Source: JAXGXJ01 sp963816155 (GTDB lineage Bacteria > Actinomycetota > Thermoleophilia > RBG-16-64-13). From it: DNA of 64,000 nt. The stretch lies in contig CAWFJE010000002.1 of NCBI GenBank assembly GCA_963816155.1, positions 62,001 to 126,000 of the forward strand, given 5' to 3'. A model generated the notes under the pieces. That model made no database searches and was not told the DNA's origin. It saw only the letters and a program-made list of their open reading frames with translations. The translations under genes and the position numbers were made by a program. How positions within the stretch are numbered: the first letter of the stretch is position 1; the number at the start of each line of letters is the position of its first letter. Below, piece after piece: positions 34,154 through 42,820 of the stretch.

Positions 34154-35698
34154 CTACTCGTTCGTGAAGGCCAGTGGCTTCTCCCGTACGAACAGGAGCA
34201 ATACAAAGGCCACGAGCATCATCGGTACCAGATAGAGGTAGATCGGCGCGAGGGCGTCGTTGTACGAAGAGATGACCGCGGTCTTCAGAGGCTCCGACAT
34301 CTGGGCGACGCTCGATGGGGTGAGGGAGTTCGGGTCGACGACTCCAGCGGAGCCGGTTCCGATAGGGGCCAACCTTTCGCCCAGAAGGCCCAGAAGCCGG
34401 CTGGCGAACAGAGTGCCGACGATCGCCGAGCCGAGCGTGGCTCCGATCTGCCGGAAGAAGTTGTGCGCGCCGGTGGCGGTACCGACCATGGTGAGGGGGA
34501 AGGAGTTCTGCACCATGACGATCAGGATCTGGAAGCCGATCCCGGTGCCAAGACCGCAAACAAACAGATACAGGCAAATGACCCACACCTCGGTGTCAAT
34601 GGTCAGGGTGGAAAGAAGATAGAGGCTCACGGTACTGAGAAGCGCGCCGGCGGCGGGCATCCACCTGTACTTTCCGGTCCTGCTGACCCTGACTCCCGAG
34701 CCGACGGAGGCAAGCAGGATGCCGGCGGTTAGGGGTACGAGCAGCAGGCCCGACTTGGTGGCGCTCAGCCCGCTGACCATCTGCAGATAGCTGGGCATGT
34801 AGATGATCACTCCCAGAAAGGCTATCGAACTCAGAAGGCCGGCGGCGGTCACGAGGTTGAAGTTGCGGTCCCGGAAGACAAACAACGGAATGATCGGTTC
34901 GGCAGCTCTTCTCTCCACAAGGACGAACAGCGCACTTCCCACGATCGCCAGGCTCACCAGACCGAGGACGATGGGTGATCCCCAGGCGTACTGGCGCCCG
35001 CCCAACGAAGCGACGAAGATGACGGCCGTAGTCACGACGGCCAGCGTAGCCATGCCCAGACCGTCGACCCGCGGGGCTTCCGTTCTGCGTGCAGGCATCT
35101 TCAGAAACACGCCGGCGGCGATAAACGCCAGGATCCCGAGGGGCAGATTGAACCAGAAAGCCCAGCGCCATCCGATCGTGTCGACAAACCAACCGCCGAG
35201 TATCGGGCCGAGCACGGAAGCGAAGGCCCAGGCACCACCCAGAATGCCGAGATAGGTACCCCTGCGGCGCGGCGGGATGATGTCGGCAATGATGGCCTGC
35301 GAGAGGATCATCATGCCTCCCCCGCCGAGGCCCTGTACGGCGCGCGCAGTGATGAGCACCGGCATGGAGCCCGCAAGCCCACCAAGCACTGAGCCCGTCA
35401 GAAAGAGAACAAACGCAACCAGCAGAAGGGGCTTATGCCCCAAGAGGTCGCCGAACTTCCCGTAGACCGGCATCGTCACGGTGGCGGCAAGAAGATATGC
35501 CGTAGTCACCCACAGCATCTGGTCCACCCCGTTCAGGTCACCCACGATCGTGGGGAGCGCGGTCGAGAAGATGGTCTGGTCGAGGGCCGCAAGCAGGGTG
35601 GTGACGAACAGCGCCCCGACCACGAGGGTCAGTTCTCGTCTGTTAGCCGCCTCCGACGGCGCGTCCTGGTAGCGTTCAGCGCCCCCGGGACCCGTCAA
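34154..35698 (-). CDS. MFS drug/solute exporter, DHA2 (14-helix) family
   Basis: EmrB/QacA-type proton antiporter, about 514 residues with 14 predicted membrane helices. Signatures: LDQTIFSTALPTIVGDL in helix 1, motif A GKFGDLLGHKPLL, motif C-like GGAWAFASVLGPILGGWFVD and WRWAFWFNLPLG. TTG 35698 overlaps the upstream hydrolase stop (TTGA) with GGAG nearby; TTG 35725 is an alternative. Substrate cannot be deduced. Confidence 0.9.
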   Translation of the reverse strand: MTGPGGAERYQDAPSEAANRRELTLVVGALFVTTLLAALDQTIFSTALPTIVGDLNGVDQMLWVTTAYLLAATVTMPVYGKFGDLLGHKPLLLVAFVLFLTGSVLGGLAGSMPVLITARAVQGLGGGGMMILSQAIIADIIPPRRRGTYLGILGGAWAFASVLGPILGGWFVDTIGWRWAFWFNLPLGILAFIAAGVFLKMPARRTEAPRVDGLGMATLAVVTTAVIFVASLGGRQYAWGSPIVLGLVSLAIVGSALFVLVERRAAEPIIPLFVFRDRNFNLVTAAGLLSSIAFLGVIIYMPSYLQMVSGLSATKSGLLLVPLTAGILLASVGSGVRVSRTGKYRWMPAAGALLSTVSLYLLSTLTIDTEVWVICLYLFVCGLGTGIGFQILIVMVQNSFPLTMVGTATGAHNFFRQIGATLGSAIVGTLFASRLLGLLGERLAPIGTGSAGVVDPNSLTPSSVAQMSEPLKTAVISSYNDALAPIYLYLVPMMLVAFVLLLFVREKPLAFTNE

Positions 35699-36534
35699 GT
35701 CCTGCTCCGGTAGTAGGTGTACCAACGCTCAAGTGTCTTCCCCGTGAACCACTCATCCTCCGCCGCAGGCGGGTACACGGTCGGCAGGACGATGTCCCGA
35801 TGGTCTTCGCCCGTTCTGATAGCTTGAAGGGTGTTCCGCTTCAGGATCTCGAAGAACTCGAGCTGCCTGCTGATCTCATCCATGCCCGACACCGGTCCGT
35901 GACCTGGGATCACGTGCTCGATGTCCATCTCAAGCCAGGTCCTCAGGATGGACATCCAGGTCTCGGGGTCCGTGGTCTCGTCGCCGGCGAAGGGGAACCT
36001 ACCCGCGAAAATGAGGTCACCTGCCAGCAGGACCCTCTCGCGGGGATAGTAGCCATAGACGGAACAACTCGTGTGTCCACCGCGGTGGTGGAATTCAACG
36101 AGGTCGCCGCCGCCTACGATCTCCAGTTTCTGCTGAAACAGCAACTGCGGCATCACGAGTTCGACTTCGTCCAGCCATGCGCCTCCGTCCGGGTCGTCCT
36201 GCTTCCATCTCTCGCGCGCCTCCGGACTCCAATCGGGACTCTGGCCAAGCGTATCGGCGATCTGCCCCGAGGCGAACAGGACCACGTCCTCGAACGAGCG
36301 AAGTCCAAAGGTGTGGTCCGCATGGTAGTGGGTCACGCAGACGAACTTCACCGGGCGCTGGAAGGTCTCTTCCAGCGCCGCCCGGAACAGCCGGGAGGCG
36401 TACGGACGCATGCCTGCGTCGACCGCAACGACGAAGTCACCCAGAACGACTGCCGCCGCGTTCGATACCAGCCTCGGATCGATCGCAGCCACCGTGTTCT
36501 CGGTGACTCGCTGCAGATGAACCGGATCACACAT
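35695..36534 (-). CDS. Metallo-beta-lactamase-fold hydrolase
   Basis: 279 residues. The dinuclear metal site is intact: VTHYHADHTFG (HxHxDH), HHRGGHTSC, LLAGDLIFAG and VIPGHGPVS, the last completing the ligand set. This contrasts with the altered site in the homologue at 26014-26871. Similar to cyclase/SoxH-like hydrolases. It shares a four-base overlap with the MFS gene, so the pair may degrade and export a compound. ATG 36534 has a reasonable purine tract upstream. Confidence 0.85.
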   Translation of the reverse strand: MCDPVHLQRVTENTVAAIDPRLVSNAAAVVLGDFVVAVDAGMRPYASRLFRAALEETFQRPVKFVCVTHYHADHTFGLRSFEDVVLFASGQIADTLGQSPDWSPEARERWKQDDPDGGAWLDEVELVMPQLLFQQKLEIVGGGDLVEFHHRGGHTSCSVYGYYPRERVLLAGDLIFAGRFPFAGDETTDPETWMSILRTWLEMDIEHVIPGHGPVSGMDEISRQLEFFEILKRNTLQAIRTGEDHRDIVLPTVYPPAAEDEWFTGKTLERWYTYYRSRT

Positions 36535-36584
36535 TTCTCTCGCCCCTTGGTCTCACGTGTACACCGTAGCCGGCTTTCTTCCGG

Positions 36585-37883
36585 TCAACGTGCCCCACTG
36601 AAGTCCCGGACCGCTTCCGTCAGCGCAACGACGTTCTCCCGCCTCGCCTCGTCGGGGATCCCGATGGTCCCGTCCAGGATGAGTCCGCCGTTGCCGGCGA
36701 ACGTGTCGATCAGCTCATAGACGTCACGCTTGACTTCATCGACCGTTCCAGTGCAAAGAAGCGAGGCGGGGACGTTACCCCAGAAGCACATCACGTCCCC
36801 AAGGACTTGCTTGGCCTTCTTGCGGTCGATGCGGTCAAAGTGACCAATGATCTTACCGGGTGGTAGCTCGGCCAGGAACGGAAGTCGCGAGGTGTAGTCT
36901 CCCTCGAAGAAAGTCATGGGAGTCAAACCGGCATCGATGAGACCCAGAACGAGCTTCTTGAGGCTGGGCCAGTAGAACTTGGCGAACTGCTCGTTGGACA
37001 TGAAGCTGCCGGCTCCACGGTGCAGAGCGATGAACACACGGGGGTTGTCAATATGCCGCGCCAGCGCGACCGTTTGCTCGATGGTCCACGGGATGAACAG
37101 ATCGACAGCGGCGAGCAGCTTGTCCGGCACCTGGAACATATCCAGCATGGTGCCGCGTAGCCCTCGCAAGAAGTCGCTCACGTAGTCGAACGCGGTCAGA
37201 GCGGTGGCGCCGAACAGCATCGGGAACCCGAGTCCCGCCATCTCGTCGGCGTAACCGGCCATGAGCTCCCCGCTGGTGGCCGATTCCTTTGCGAAGGCCA
37301 GCAACTTCTCGAGCATGGACACGGCCTCGGGACCGGAGAGCAGGCTCCCCAGCAGGCCGCCAAGCCCCCGCGCATCAGCGGAATAGAGTATCGGCGGCAG
37401 CGGCTCGCGAGCAAGCGCGGCAACCGGCGCCAAGGAGGTCGCCACGCGGGGCCAGAGCTTCCGCAGGGCAAATGCGGCCGGACCTGCCAGCATCTCGTCG
37501 TACTCGTCCTGCAGCATGTACTCGGCCTCGACGAACTGGAACGGCTGCTGGGCCTCGAGGCCGCCGCCTGGCCACCGGTACTGGGTGGCACCGAGCAACT
37601 CGAGCGGCCGCCCCTCAGGAATGGCCCCGATGGGAGCGGCAGCATCCCAATCGTGTACTATCGTCGTCTCGCGAAAGACCCGGTTACGCAGCTCTAGGTC
37701 GTAGTGCATGTCGGCGTTGCTCACGCCGTGCGAGATGTTCGCGTAGTAATGGACGAGCGGTGCGATCGGCACCCGATCTGGACAGCATAGACCGGCTGCG
37801 TCCTGCAACCGCTTCTCCCGCACGGCGAAAGAGGGTGGACGCACGCTGCGTTCCGTCCCCGAGCGCGTCGCCACCTCTGGCAT
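36585..37883 (-). CDS. Uroporphyrinogen decarboxylase (URO-D) superfamily protein
   Basis: 432 residues from ATG 37883, which overlaps the previous stop (TGATG), so it is coupled to the deglycosidase-like genes. The TIM-barrel C-terminus, GHFDRIDRKKAKQVLGDVMCFWGNVPASLLCTG to GGLILDGTIGIPDEARRENV, is typical of URO-D-like proteins that include MtaA/MtbA/CmuA corrinoid methyltransferases. True HemE residues (N-terminal RxMRQAGR) are absent, and no corrinoid protein gene is nearby. Role in the glycoside operon is unknown; demethylation of a methoxylated aglycone is speculation. Confidence 0.75.
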   Translation of the reverse strand: MPEVATRSGTERSVRPPSFAVREKRLQDAAGLCCPDRVPIAPLVHYYANISHGVSNADMHYDLELRNRVFRETTIVHDWDAAAPIGAIPEGRPLELLGATQYRWPGGGLEAQQPFQFVEAEYMLQDEYDEMLAGPAAFALRKLWPRVATSLAPVAALAREPLPPILYSADARGLGGLLGSLLSGPEAVSMLEKLLAFAKESATSGELMAGYADEMAGLGFPMLFGATALTAFDYVSDFLRGLRGTMLDMFQVPDKLLAAVDLFIPWTIEQTVALARHIDNPRVFIALHRGAGSFMSNEQFAKFYWPSLKKLVLGLIDAGLTPMTFFEGDYTSRLPFLAELPPGKIIGHFDRIDRKKAKQVLGDVMCFWGNVPASLLCTGTVDEVKRDVYELIDTFAGNGGLILDGTIGIPDEARRENVVALTEAVRDFSGAR

Positions 37884-38881
37884 CAAGCCCGGTCTCCCAG
37901 CAATCGAGCGCACATAGCCTTCCAGGCCTGCACCTGCTGGAAGCCGACAGGCTCCTCGGTGAACGCATGGCCTTCCCATTCCGCCGAGATCGTCCCGCCG
38001 TAGTTCTCGCGCAAGAGCAGAGACATCAGCTCAGGATAGGGCAGCGAGGGGTCGGTGCCCGACGCGTCGATCCCGTAGAACTTGCCGTGGATGTGCTTCG
38101 TGTAGGGGAGCAGTTTGGTCAACTGTTCCACCGGAGCCCGGCCGAACATGGTCAGGGTCATATTCAGCTGAGCCCGGGCTGCGGCGCCCAGTCCGAAGCG
38201 CCCCGCGGCTTCCGCGAGAGCCCCGAACTTCTCGGGAACCGGCTTGTCCGAGAGCCAGACGTCCTTGGCGACTTCGATAGCATCTTCCGGGGCACCCAGC
38301 TCGCGCAGTCGTTCCCAGTGGAGATCGGGCGGGGCGCTCATCGAGCTGCTGAAGTCCGGGACGAAGCCGACCAGTTCGGGGCCGATCCGGTCAAAGCACT
38401 CCCGCAACTCCATGATCTCGGGATGGTACGCCGAAAGCGGTGAATGCACCTCACTCGCGACCTGCACGCCGGCTCTTTCCGCAGCAGGAGCGAGCCTCTC
38501 AAAGACCTTGGGGCCCACGAAGCCCTGGATGCGAAGCACCGGGAACCCGAGCTTCTGAGAGCTTACGATCTGTCGCTCCACATAGGCGACAGTCTCGTCA
38601 TCGGTCATGAGACGTTTCGGGTCGCGGCCCACGTCGCAGTTGCCCCCCAGGCAGCTGGGGATCAATCCGTGGTGATCGAGCAACCGGCGGAAACGGTCCG
38701 CGTATTCATCACTTACATCCGGGTACTCCCGAAGACTCTGGAATCCCACGATCTCCACGGCCGGGCCCAGGTCCAGTTCAGCGACCTTCTGCACTGCCTC
38801 TTCGAGCGTGTACATCCTTCGCACCCACTCGTTGGTGAAGCTGTAGATCGTCGTTCCCAAAATCGGCTTCTTGTTGTCCAT
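37883..38881 (-). CDS. TIM-barrel protein resembling C-glycoside deglycosidase alpha subunit (copy 1)
   Basis: 332 residues from ATG 38881 (GGGAGGGAG upstream). Xylose-isomerase-like TIM barrel with likely metal ligands E144 (VASEVHSP), D176 (FVPDFSSS), H263 or H265 (KHIHGKFYG) and E301 or E303 (TISAEWEGH). The HIHGKFY and SAEWEG motifs and the size match alpha subunits of C-glycoside deglycosidases (CarB/DgpC/DfgA type), Mn-dependent enzymes that cleave 3-keto-C-glycosides. A small beta-like gene lies 17 bases upstream in the same transcript, as known pairs are arranged. The general alternative is a sugar-phosphate isomerase/epimerase. Confidence 0.7.
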   Translation of the reverse strand: MDNKKPILGTTIYSFTNEWVRRMYTLEEAVQKVAELDLGPAVEIVGFQSLREYPDVSDEYADRFRRLLDHHGLIPSCLGGNCDVGRDPKRLMTDDETVAYVERQIVSSQKLGFPVLRIQGFVGPKVFERLAPAAERAGVQVASEVHSPLSAYHPEIMELRECFDRIGPELVGFVPDFSSSMSAPPDLHWERLRELGAPEDAIEVAKDVWLSDKPVPEKFGALAEAAGRFGLGAAARAQLNMTLTMFGRAPVEQLTKLLPYTKHIHGKFYGIDASGTDPSLPYPELMSLLLRENYGGTISAEWEGHAFTEEPVGFQQVQAWKAMCARLLGDRA

Positions 38882-38898
38882 GATCTCCCTCCCCCGCC

Positions 38899-39294
38899 TC
38901 ACGCGGCGATCTGAGTCGTCGACTGCGTGTTGAGCACGGTCAGGAACTTGCTTGGACCGATGGCGATGTAGGGGGCGCGCATGCCGAACATCACGTCGAG
39001 CTGATGGGATTCACCGGACTTGACCCTTCCCGGCTGGTCTACGCTCACGATCGCTGAATCAAGAATGAACCAGAACTCCTCCACCTTGTCGGCCAACTCG
39101 TCCAACCGGTAGACATGACCGTTGATGCCAAACCTGATCGCGCTTGGATCGACCGGTTGTCCATCGACCGACAGTTGGAGCTCCTCAAGGCAGGACAGCG
39201 GCAAGGACCGGTACCACTTGAACCGCAGCTTGATCTCGAAACCGGCCTCGGTCGCCCGCAGGCTGTCGTCCTCGATGACGTTGATTGCACTCAT
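38899..39294 (-). CDS. C-glycoside deglycosidase beta-subunit-like protein (copy 1)
   Basis: 131 residues, beta-rich, no signal peptide. It begins with an ISVI-type strand followed by GFEIKLRFKWYRSLPLSCLEELQLSVDGQPVDPSAI, then VYRLDELADKVEEFW and SGESHQLDVMFGMRAPYI. This layout is that of the small subunit of heteromeric C-glycoside deglycosidases, also known as a domain of unknown function in sugar clusters. The paralogue at 40523-40915 shares LP-x-x-RG/CL and VDG motifs and RMPY/MRAPYI. Its only plausible partner is the adjacent TIM-barrel protein. Confidence 0.72.
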   Translation of the reverse strand: MSAINVIEDDSLRATEAGFEIKLRFKWYRSLPLSCLEELQLSVDGQPVDPSAIRFGINGHVYRLDELADKVEEFWFILDSAIVSVDQPGRVKSGESHQLDVMFGMRAPYIAIGPSKFLTVLNTQSTTQIAA

Positions 39295-39336
39295 CTTCCA
39301 CTCCTATTTGAAGGCAGCACACGGTCCGCGTCTCCT

Positions 39337-40470
39337 CTACTCCATGTGGACGACGTCGCCGGCCTGAGCGGACTGATAGATAGCCTCGAGAACGCGCGTG
39401 ACCGCATAGGCCTGCTCGGGCTTCACCACCAGTTCGTCCTCGCCGCGCACGGCCTTGAGCCAGACATCCAGCTCCTTCATGCCGCCTACGAACTGCTCGG
39501 GTTTGCCGCCGTCGGCCAAGAAGGTCCCGCCCATGGTGTAGTTCTGGACGAAGAGCTTGCCGTTGTTCTCACCGTTGACGCGCACGTGATAGGCCGGGGC
39601 CGCCTGCCAGTCGGAGGTCCTCACCACGGGACCGGTGGGCGGGAACATGTCGGCGCCCGCCTTGGTGCCGCACAACAGGGTCATCCCTTCGTTGGAGACG
39701 ATCATATTGAGGGCCCAAGAGGACTCCACCATCACGCTCGCGCCGTTCCTGAACTTGACCAGGCCGAAAGCGCTGTCTTCGACCTCGAACTTGGCCGGGT
39801 CCCACGGGCCCATGATGTTGGCGGAACTGCCGATCTTGGCGATCTTGTCGAAGGTGGAGCCCAGCGCCGTGACAGGTTCATAGTTGTCCATCATCCACAG
39901 AGTCAGGTCGAGGGCGTGGGTGGCAAGATCGATCAGTGGGCCGCCACCTTGCTTCTCCTTGTCCATGAACACGCCCCACACCGGCACCCCGCGCCGCCTG
40001 GTGGCGAAGGCCTTGGCGAAGTAAATATCGCCCAAGTCCCCTTTCGCGCAGAGGTTCTTCATGAACAGCGAGTCTTCACGGAAACGGTTCTGGTAGCCGA
40101 CGGTGAGCAGTTTCCCGGTAGCCCTGGATGCATCCAGCATGGCTTTGGCTTCAGCGGCCGTCTTGGCCATGGGCTTCTCGCACATGACGTGCTTGCCGCT
40201 CTCCAGGGCCGCGATCGAGATCTCGGCATGCGAGCTGTTCGGCGTACACACATGCACGACGTCGATCTCGGACCGGGCGAGAAGGTCACGGTAGTCGGTG
40301 CACACGAGGGCATCCGAGGTGCCGGACTGCGTGGCTAGGGCCTGCGCCTTCTCCAGTTCGAGGTCGCAGAAGGCGACCACTTCCACATCGTCACGCCGAT
40401 CCATGCTGGCCAGATGTTTGCCGTTGGCGATGAAGCCACAGCCGATGATGCCCACCTTGATCTTCTTCAT
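39337..40470 (-). CDS. Gfo/Idh/MocA-family NAD(P)-dependent sugar dehydrogenase
   Basis: 377 residues. Rossmann start KVGIIGCGFIANGKHL, the EKPMAKT motif with the catalytic-domain Lys, and GGPLIDLATHALDLTLW with the Asp/His pair of the active site. In puerarin-type pathways a Gfo/Idh enzyme (DgpA) oxidises the sugar at C3 before the alpha/beta deglycosidase acts; the position here, between two such pairs, argues for the same job. NAD versus NADP cannot be called with confidence (FCDLELEKA after the second strand favours NAD through its Asp). Confidence 0.85.
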   Translation of the reverse strand: MKKIKVGIIGCGFIANGKHLASMDRRDDVEVVAFCDLELEKAQALATQSGTSDALVCTDYRDLLARSEIDVVHVCTPNSSHAEISIAALESGKHVMCEKPMAKTAAEAKAMLDASRATGKLLTVGYQNRFREDSLFMKNLCAKGDLGDIYFAKAFATRRRGVPVWGVFMDKEKQGGGPLIDLATHALDLTLWMMDNYEPVTALGSTFDKIAKIGSSANIMGPWDPAKFEVEDSAFGLVKFRNGASVMVESSWALNMIVSNEGMTLLCGTKAGADMFPPTGPVVRTSDWQAAPAYHVRVNGENNGKLFVQNYTMGGTFLADGGKPEQFVGGMKELDVWLKAVRGEDELVVKPEQAYAVTRVLEAIYQSAQAGDVVHME

Positions 40471-40522
40471 TTGTGTCTACCTCTTGTCCGTGTTTTTTGA
40501 TCGGGCGGCCACGCTGTCCCTC

Positions 40523-40915
40523 CTAAGCGATCAGAGTGAGCGTCTTCATATCCTCGCCGAGGAATCCCCCGGGAACGTACGAGATCTTCATGTGCTGTTT
40601 CAGGTCGACCACGTGCTCGCCAGGCGCCAAACCGCCAGCCCTGTCGACGGTGACGATTCCAACCTCACCGAACTCCCATTTCGCCACCGGCTCGTTCTCG
40701 AGTTCGGTCAGCGCAAAAGTCCCACCTCCTACTGTCACCTTCATCCGCTCCAAGGGGATCCGCTCCCCGTCCACCGTCAGCGTCGTTTCGCCCACCAGCG
40801 AGAGCACCACACCGCGGTAGTACGGCAGGCGCATGCCCAATTGAAAGCCGGTGACCTCCCCTTCCTCCTCCACATTGCGGAAGACATCTCCGACGATCAT
40901 GTACTTGTCATACAT
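40523..40915 (-). CDS. C-glycoside deglycosidase beta-subunit-like protein (copy 2)
   Basis: 130 residues: MYDKYMIVGDVFRNVEEEG, then GFQLGMRLPYYRGVVLSLVGETTLTVDGERI, FALTELENEPVAKWEFGE and PGEHVVDLKQHMKISYVP. The LPYYRG...VDGERIP block is the most typical of the beta-subunit family and fits better than copy 1. It lies 31 bases downstream of the second TIM-barrel alpha-like gene. Confidence 0.78.
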   Translation of the reverse strand: MYDKYMIVGDVFRNVEEEGEVTGFQLGMRLPYYRGVVLSLVGETTLTVDGERIPLERMKVTVGGGTFALTELENEPVAKWEFGEVGIVTVDRAGGLAPGEHVVDLKQHMKISYVPGGFLGEDMKTLTLIA

Positions 40916-40946
40916 CTCTGCGGCTCCTTTGCCGTTATCCCCGTGG

Positions 40947-41966
40947 TCATTCCTCGCCCAGCAGGCGTTTCAGCATGACGTGGTGCCGGCGGACCTGCTC
41001 GACACTGTCATCCTCGAAAGCGTCCTGGATCCAGCGTTGGCCTTCGTACTCGCTGTTGATGTAGCCGGCGTAGGCGCCCTCTATGAGTACGGGGATGATC
41101 TCCTCGTACGGGATGCTGTACTCCGTGCAGTCCGGCAGCATCTCGTAGAACTTGCCGTGGATGTGCGAAGTGTACGGCAGGTACTCGAGCATGGTGCGAG
41201 GATTCCTGTAGATCATGTGCGCGCCCATCATGACTCTGTAGATGTCTTCCTTGGTGCCGCCCATGGCGATGATCTTCCCGATCAGTGCCTCAGGGCCGCC
41301 GGGATCGTCACTCAGGCGCAGCTCGCCGCTCTCGAACTCGGCAGCCACCCGGTCGACCATCTCCCGCTTCATGCCGTCGCGCAGGAAGCGTTCGGTGATC
41401 ACCCGCGGCAGGCGCTTCACGAACACCCCGAGGTCGAGCGTGAAGCAGAGATAGGGTGACTGCACCCTCTGGAACATGGCGATGAGCCGCTGCTCGAGGT
41501 CGCTGTCATAGTAGCTTGGCGCATGGATCTCGAGCGCCAGCTTGACCCCGTACTTCTCGGCCGTCGGCGCGAGTCTTTCGAGGATCGCCGGCTCGACGTC
41601 GTGGATCACCCTGATGACGCCACAGCCGAGCTTGTGGGCGTTGACGATGTCCAAGGCGATCGAATCGACCCGTTCGTCCTCCGTCATGACCCGGCCCTTG
41701 AACTTGTTCCAGTCGAGGAACATGTCGATGCAGACCGGAGTGCGGCCGTACTTGTCCATCCAGCCGTGCCACTGCTTGAGGAAATCGTCCGAGATGTTCG
41801 GATAGCCCGGGATCATCTGGTCGGGGATCACCTCGACTCCCGGAATATCGAGCTTCTCGGTCGTCGCGATGATGTCTTCCAGGCTCATCTTCCGCAGGAA
41901 GTACTCCTCCTGGAAACTGTAGAGGCTGACGCCTCGTTTGATGAGAGTCGCTTCGTGGTTATCCAT
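40947..41966 (-). CDS. TIM-barrel protein resembling C-glycoside deglycosidase alpha subunit (copy 2)
   Basis: 339 residues. Likely metal ligands E146 (ALEIHAPSYY), D178 (FTLDLGVFV), H268 or H270 (SHIHGKFYEM) and E306 or E308 (INSEYEGQRW). The spacing of these residues matches copy 1 within a few positions, while overall identity looks low, so the two are old paralogues rather than a recent duplication and probably differ in substrate. The YSIPYEEIIPVL segment and EYEGQRW are typical of alpha subunits paired with the small beta protein. ATG 41966 lies nine bases after the alpha/beta hydrolase stop. Confidence 0.74.
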   Translation of the reverse strand: MDNHEATLIKRGVSLYSFQEEYFLRKMSLEDIIATTEKLDIPGVEVIPDQMIPGYPNISDDFLKQWHGWMDKYGRTPVCIDMFLDWNKFKGRVMTEDERVDSIALDIVNAHKLGCGVIRVIHDVEPAILERLAPTAEKYGVKLALEIHAPSYYDSDLEQRLIAMFQRVQSPYLCFTLDLGVFVKRLPRVITERFLRDGMKREMVDRVAAEFESGELRLSDDPGGPEALIGKIIAMGGTKEDIYRVMMGAHMIYRNPRTMLEYLPYTSHIHGKFYEMLPDCTEYSIPYEEIIPVLIEGAYAGYINSEYEGQRWIQDAFEDDSVEQVRRHHVMLKRLLGEE

Positions 41967-41975
41967 TCCTCCTCC

Positions 41976-42791
41976 TCATGAGTGTTGTTTCAAGAAATCG
42001 CGAACCGCTTCCAGATAGAGACCCGGCTGATCGCGCCGGATGTTGTGCCCGGCGCCGGGGATGCTGACGTGCCCGGCCCGGGGCAGGCCGGCTACGAGAT
42101 CCTCTGCCGCAGCGGCGGAAAACAGCGAGCCCATTTGAGGATCGGCGGTGATGAGCAGAGTCGGGCAGACGATCTGAGACACGATCTGTTCGACCGATTC
42201 GAGATCGTCCATGAACCCTTCCTCGAACACAGTGAGGCTCACCTGCTGCTTAGCCTGCGCCCAGGGGAGCCTCTCAACTTCGGGCCAGTTCGGGTCCTGC
42301 AGTCGACTGATCTCTACGAGCTCCTCGACGCTCTTCCGCTTGTTCGCGGCGGTCAGATCGCGCCACCGGGCCCGCATTTCGGTGGCTTGGTCGCCGGCAG
42401 GCACGAGGGTCTCGAAGGGCTGCGGGTCCTCCAGGATGATGTAGCCGGGCACCGTAGGGGACAGGCCGGCAAAAAAAGCGACAGTGGCCCCGCCCATGGA
42501 ATGACCCAGCAATCCCGGCTTGTGCAGCTCCAGAACTTCGATAAGCGCGCCCAGGTCGCGGGCACGATCGAGAGGTGTCGACCCGGGGGGCAAGGGGTCG
42601 GACCGGCCGTGTCCGCGCGCGTCGTACAGAATGATCTCGACTTCATCTGAGAGTTCCTCGGCGATGGGGAGGAAGCAGAGTCCGTTGTCGGTTATGCCGT
42701 GGGCGAACACCAACGGGGGTTTGTCGGTGCCGGTGCGGTAGACATGCAGCCGTAGGCCGCTCGCAGCTACGTCCTGCTCGAACAATTGCAT
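41976..42791 (-). CDS. Alpha/beta hydrolase
   Basis: 271 residues. Nucleophile elbow LLGHSMGGAT, oxyanion FAHGITDNG, acid near TADPQMG and His in PGAGHNIRRD, so the triad is complete. Size and motifs fit esterases or ring-fission C-C hydrolases. In this operon it could remove acyl groups from glycosides or act on an aglycone product. No signal peptide, so cytoplasmic. Confidence 0.85.
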   Translation of the reverse strand: MQLFEQDVAASGLRLHVYRTGTDKPPLVFAHGITDNGLCFLPIAEELSDEVEIILYDARGHGRSDPLPPGSTPLDRARDLGALIEVLELHKPGLLGHSMGGATVAFFAGLSPTVPGYIILEDPQPFETLVPAGDQATEMRARWRDLTAANKRKSVEELVEISRLQDPNWPEVERLPWAQAKQQVSLTVFEEGFMDDLESVEQIVSQIVCPTLLITADPQMGSLFSAAAAEDLVAGLPRAGHVSIPGAGHNIRRDQPGLYLEAVRDFLKQHS

Positions 42792-42820
42792 CTACTCACC
42801 CGCCTTTCGCACCCGCATCG

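Noticed and set aside
36585..37883. Heme-pathway uroporphyrinogen decarboxylase (hemE)
   Set aside because: The N-terminal arginine motif of HemE is missing and the gene is coupled to glycoside genes.
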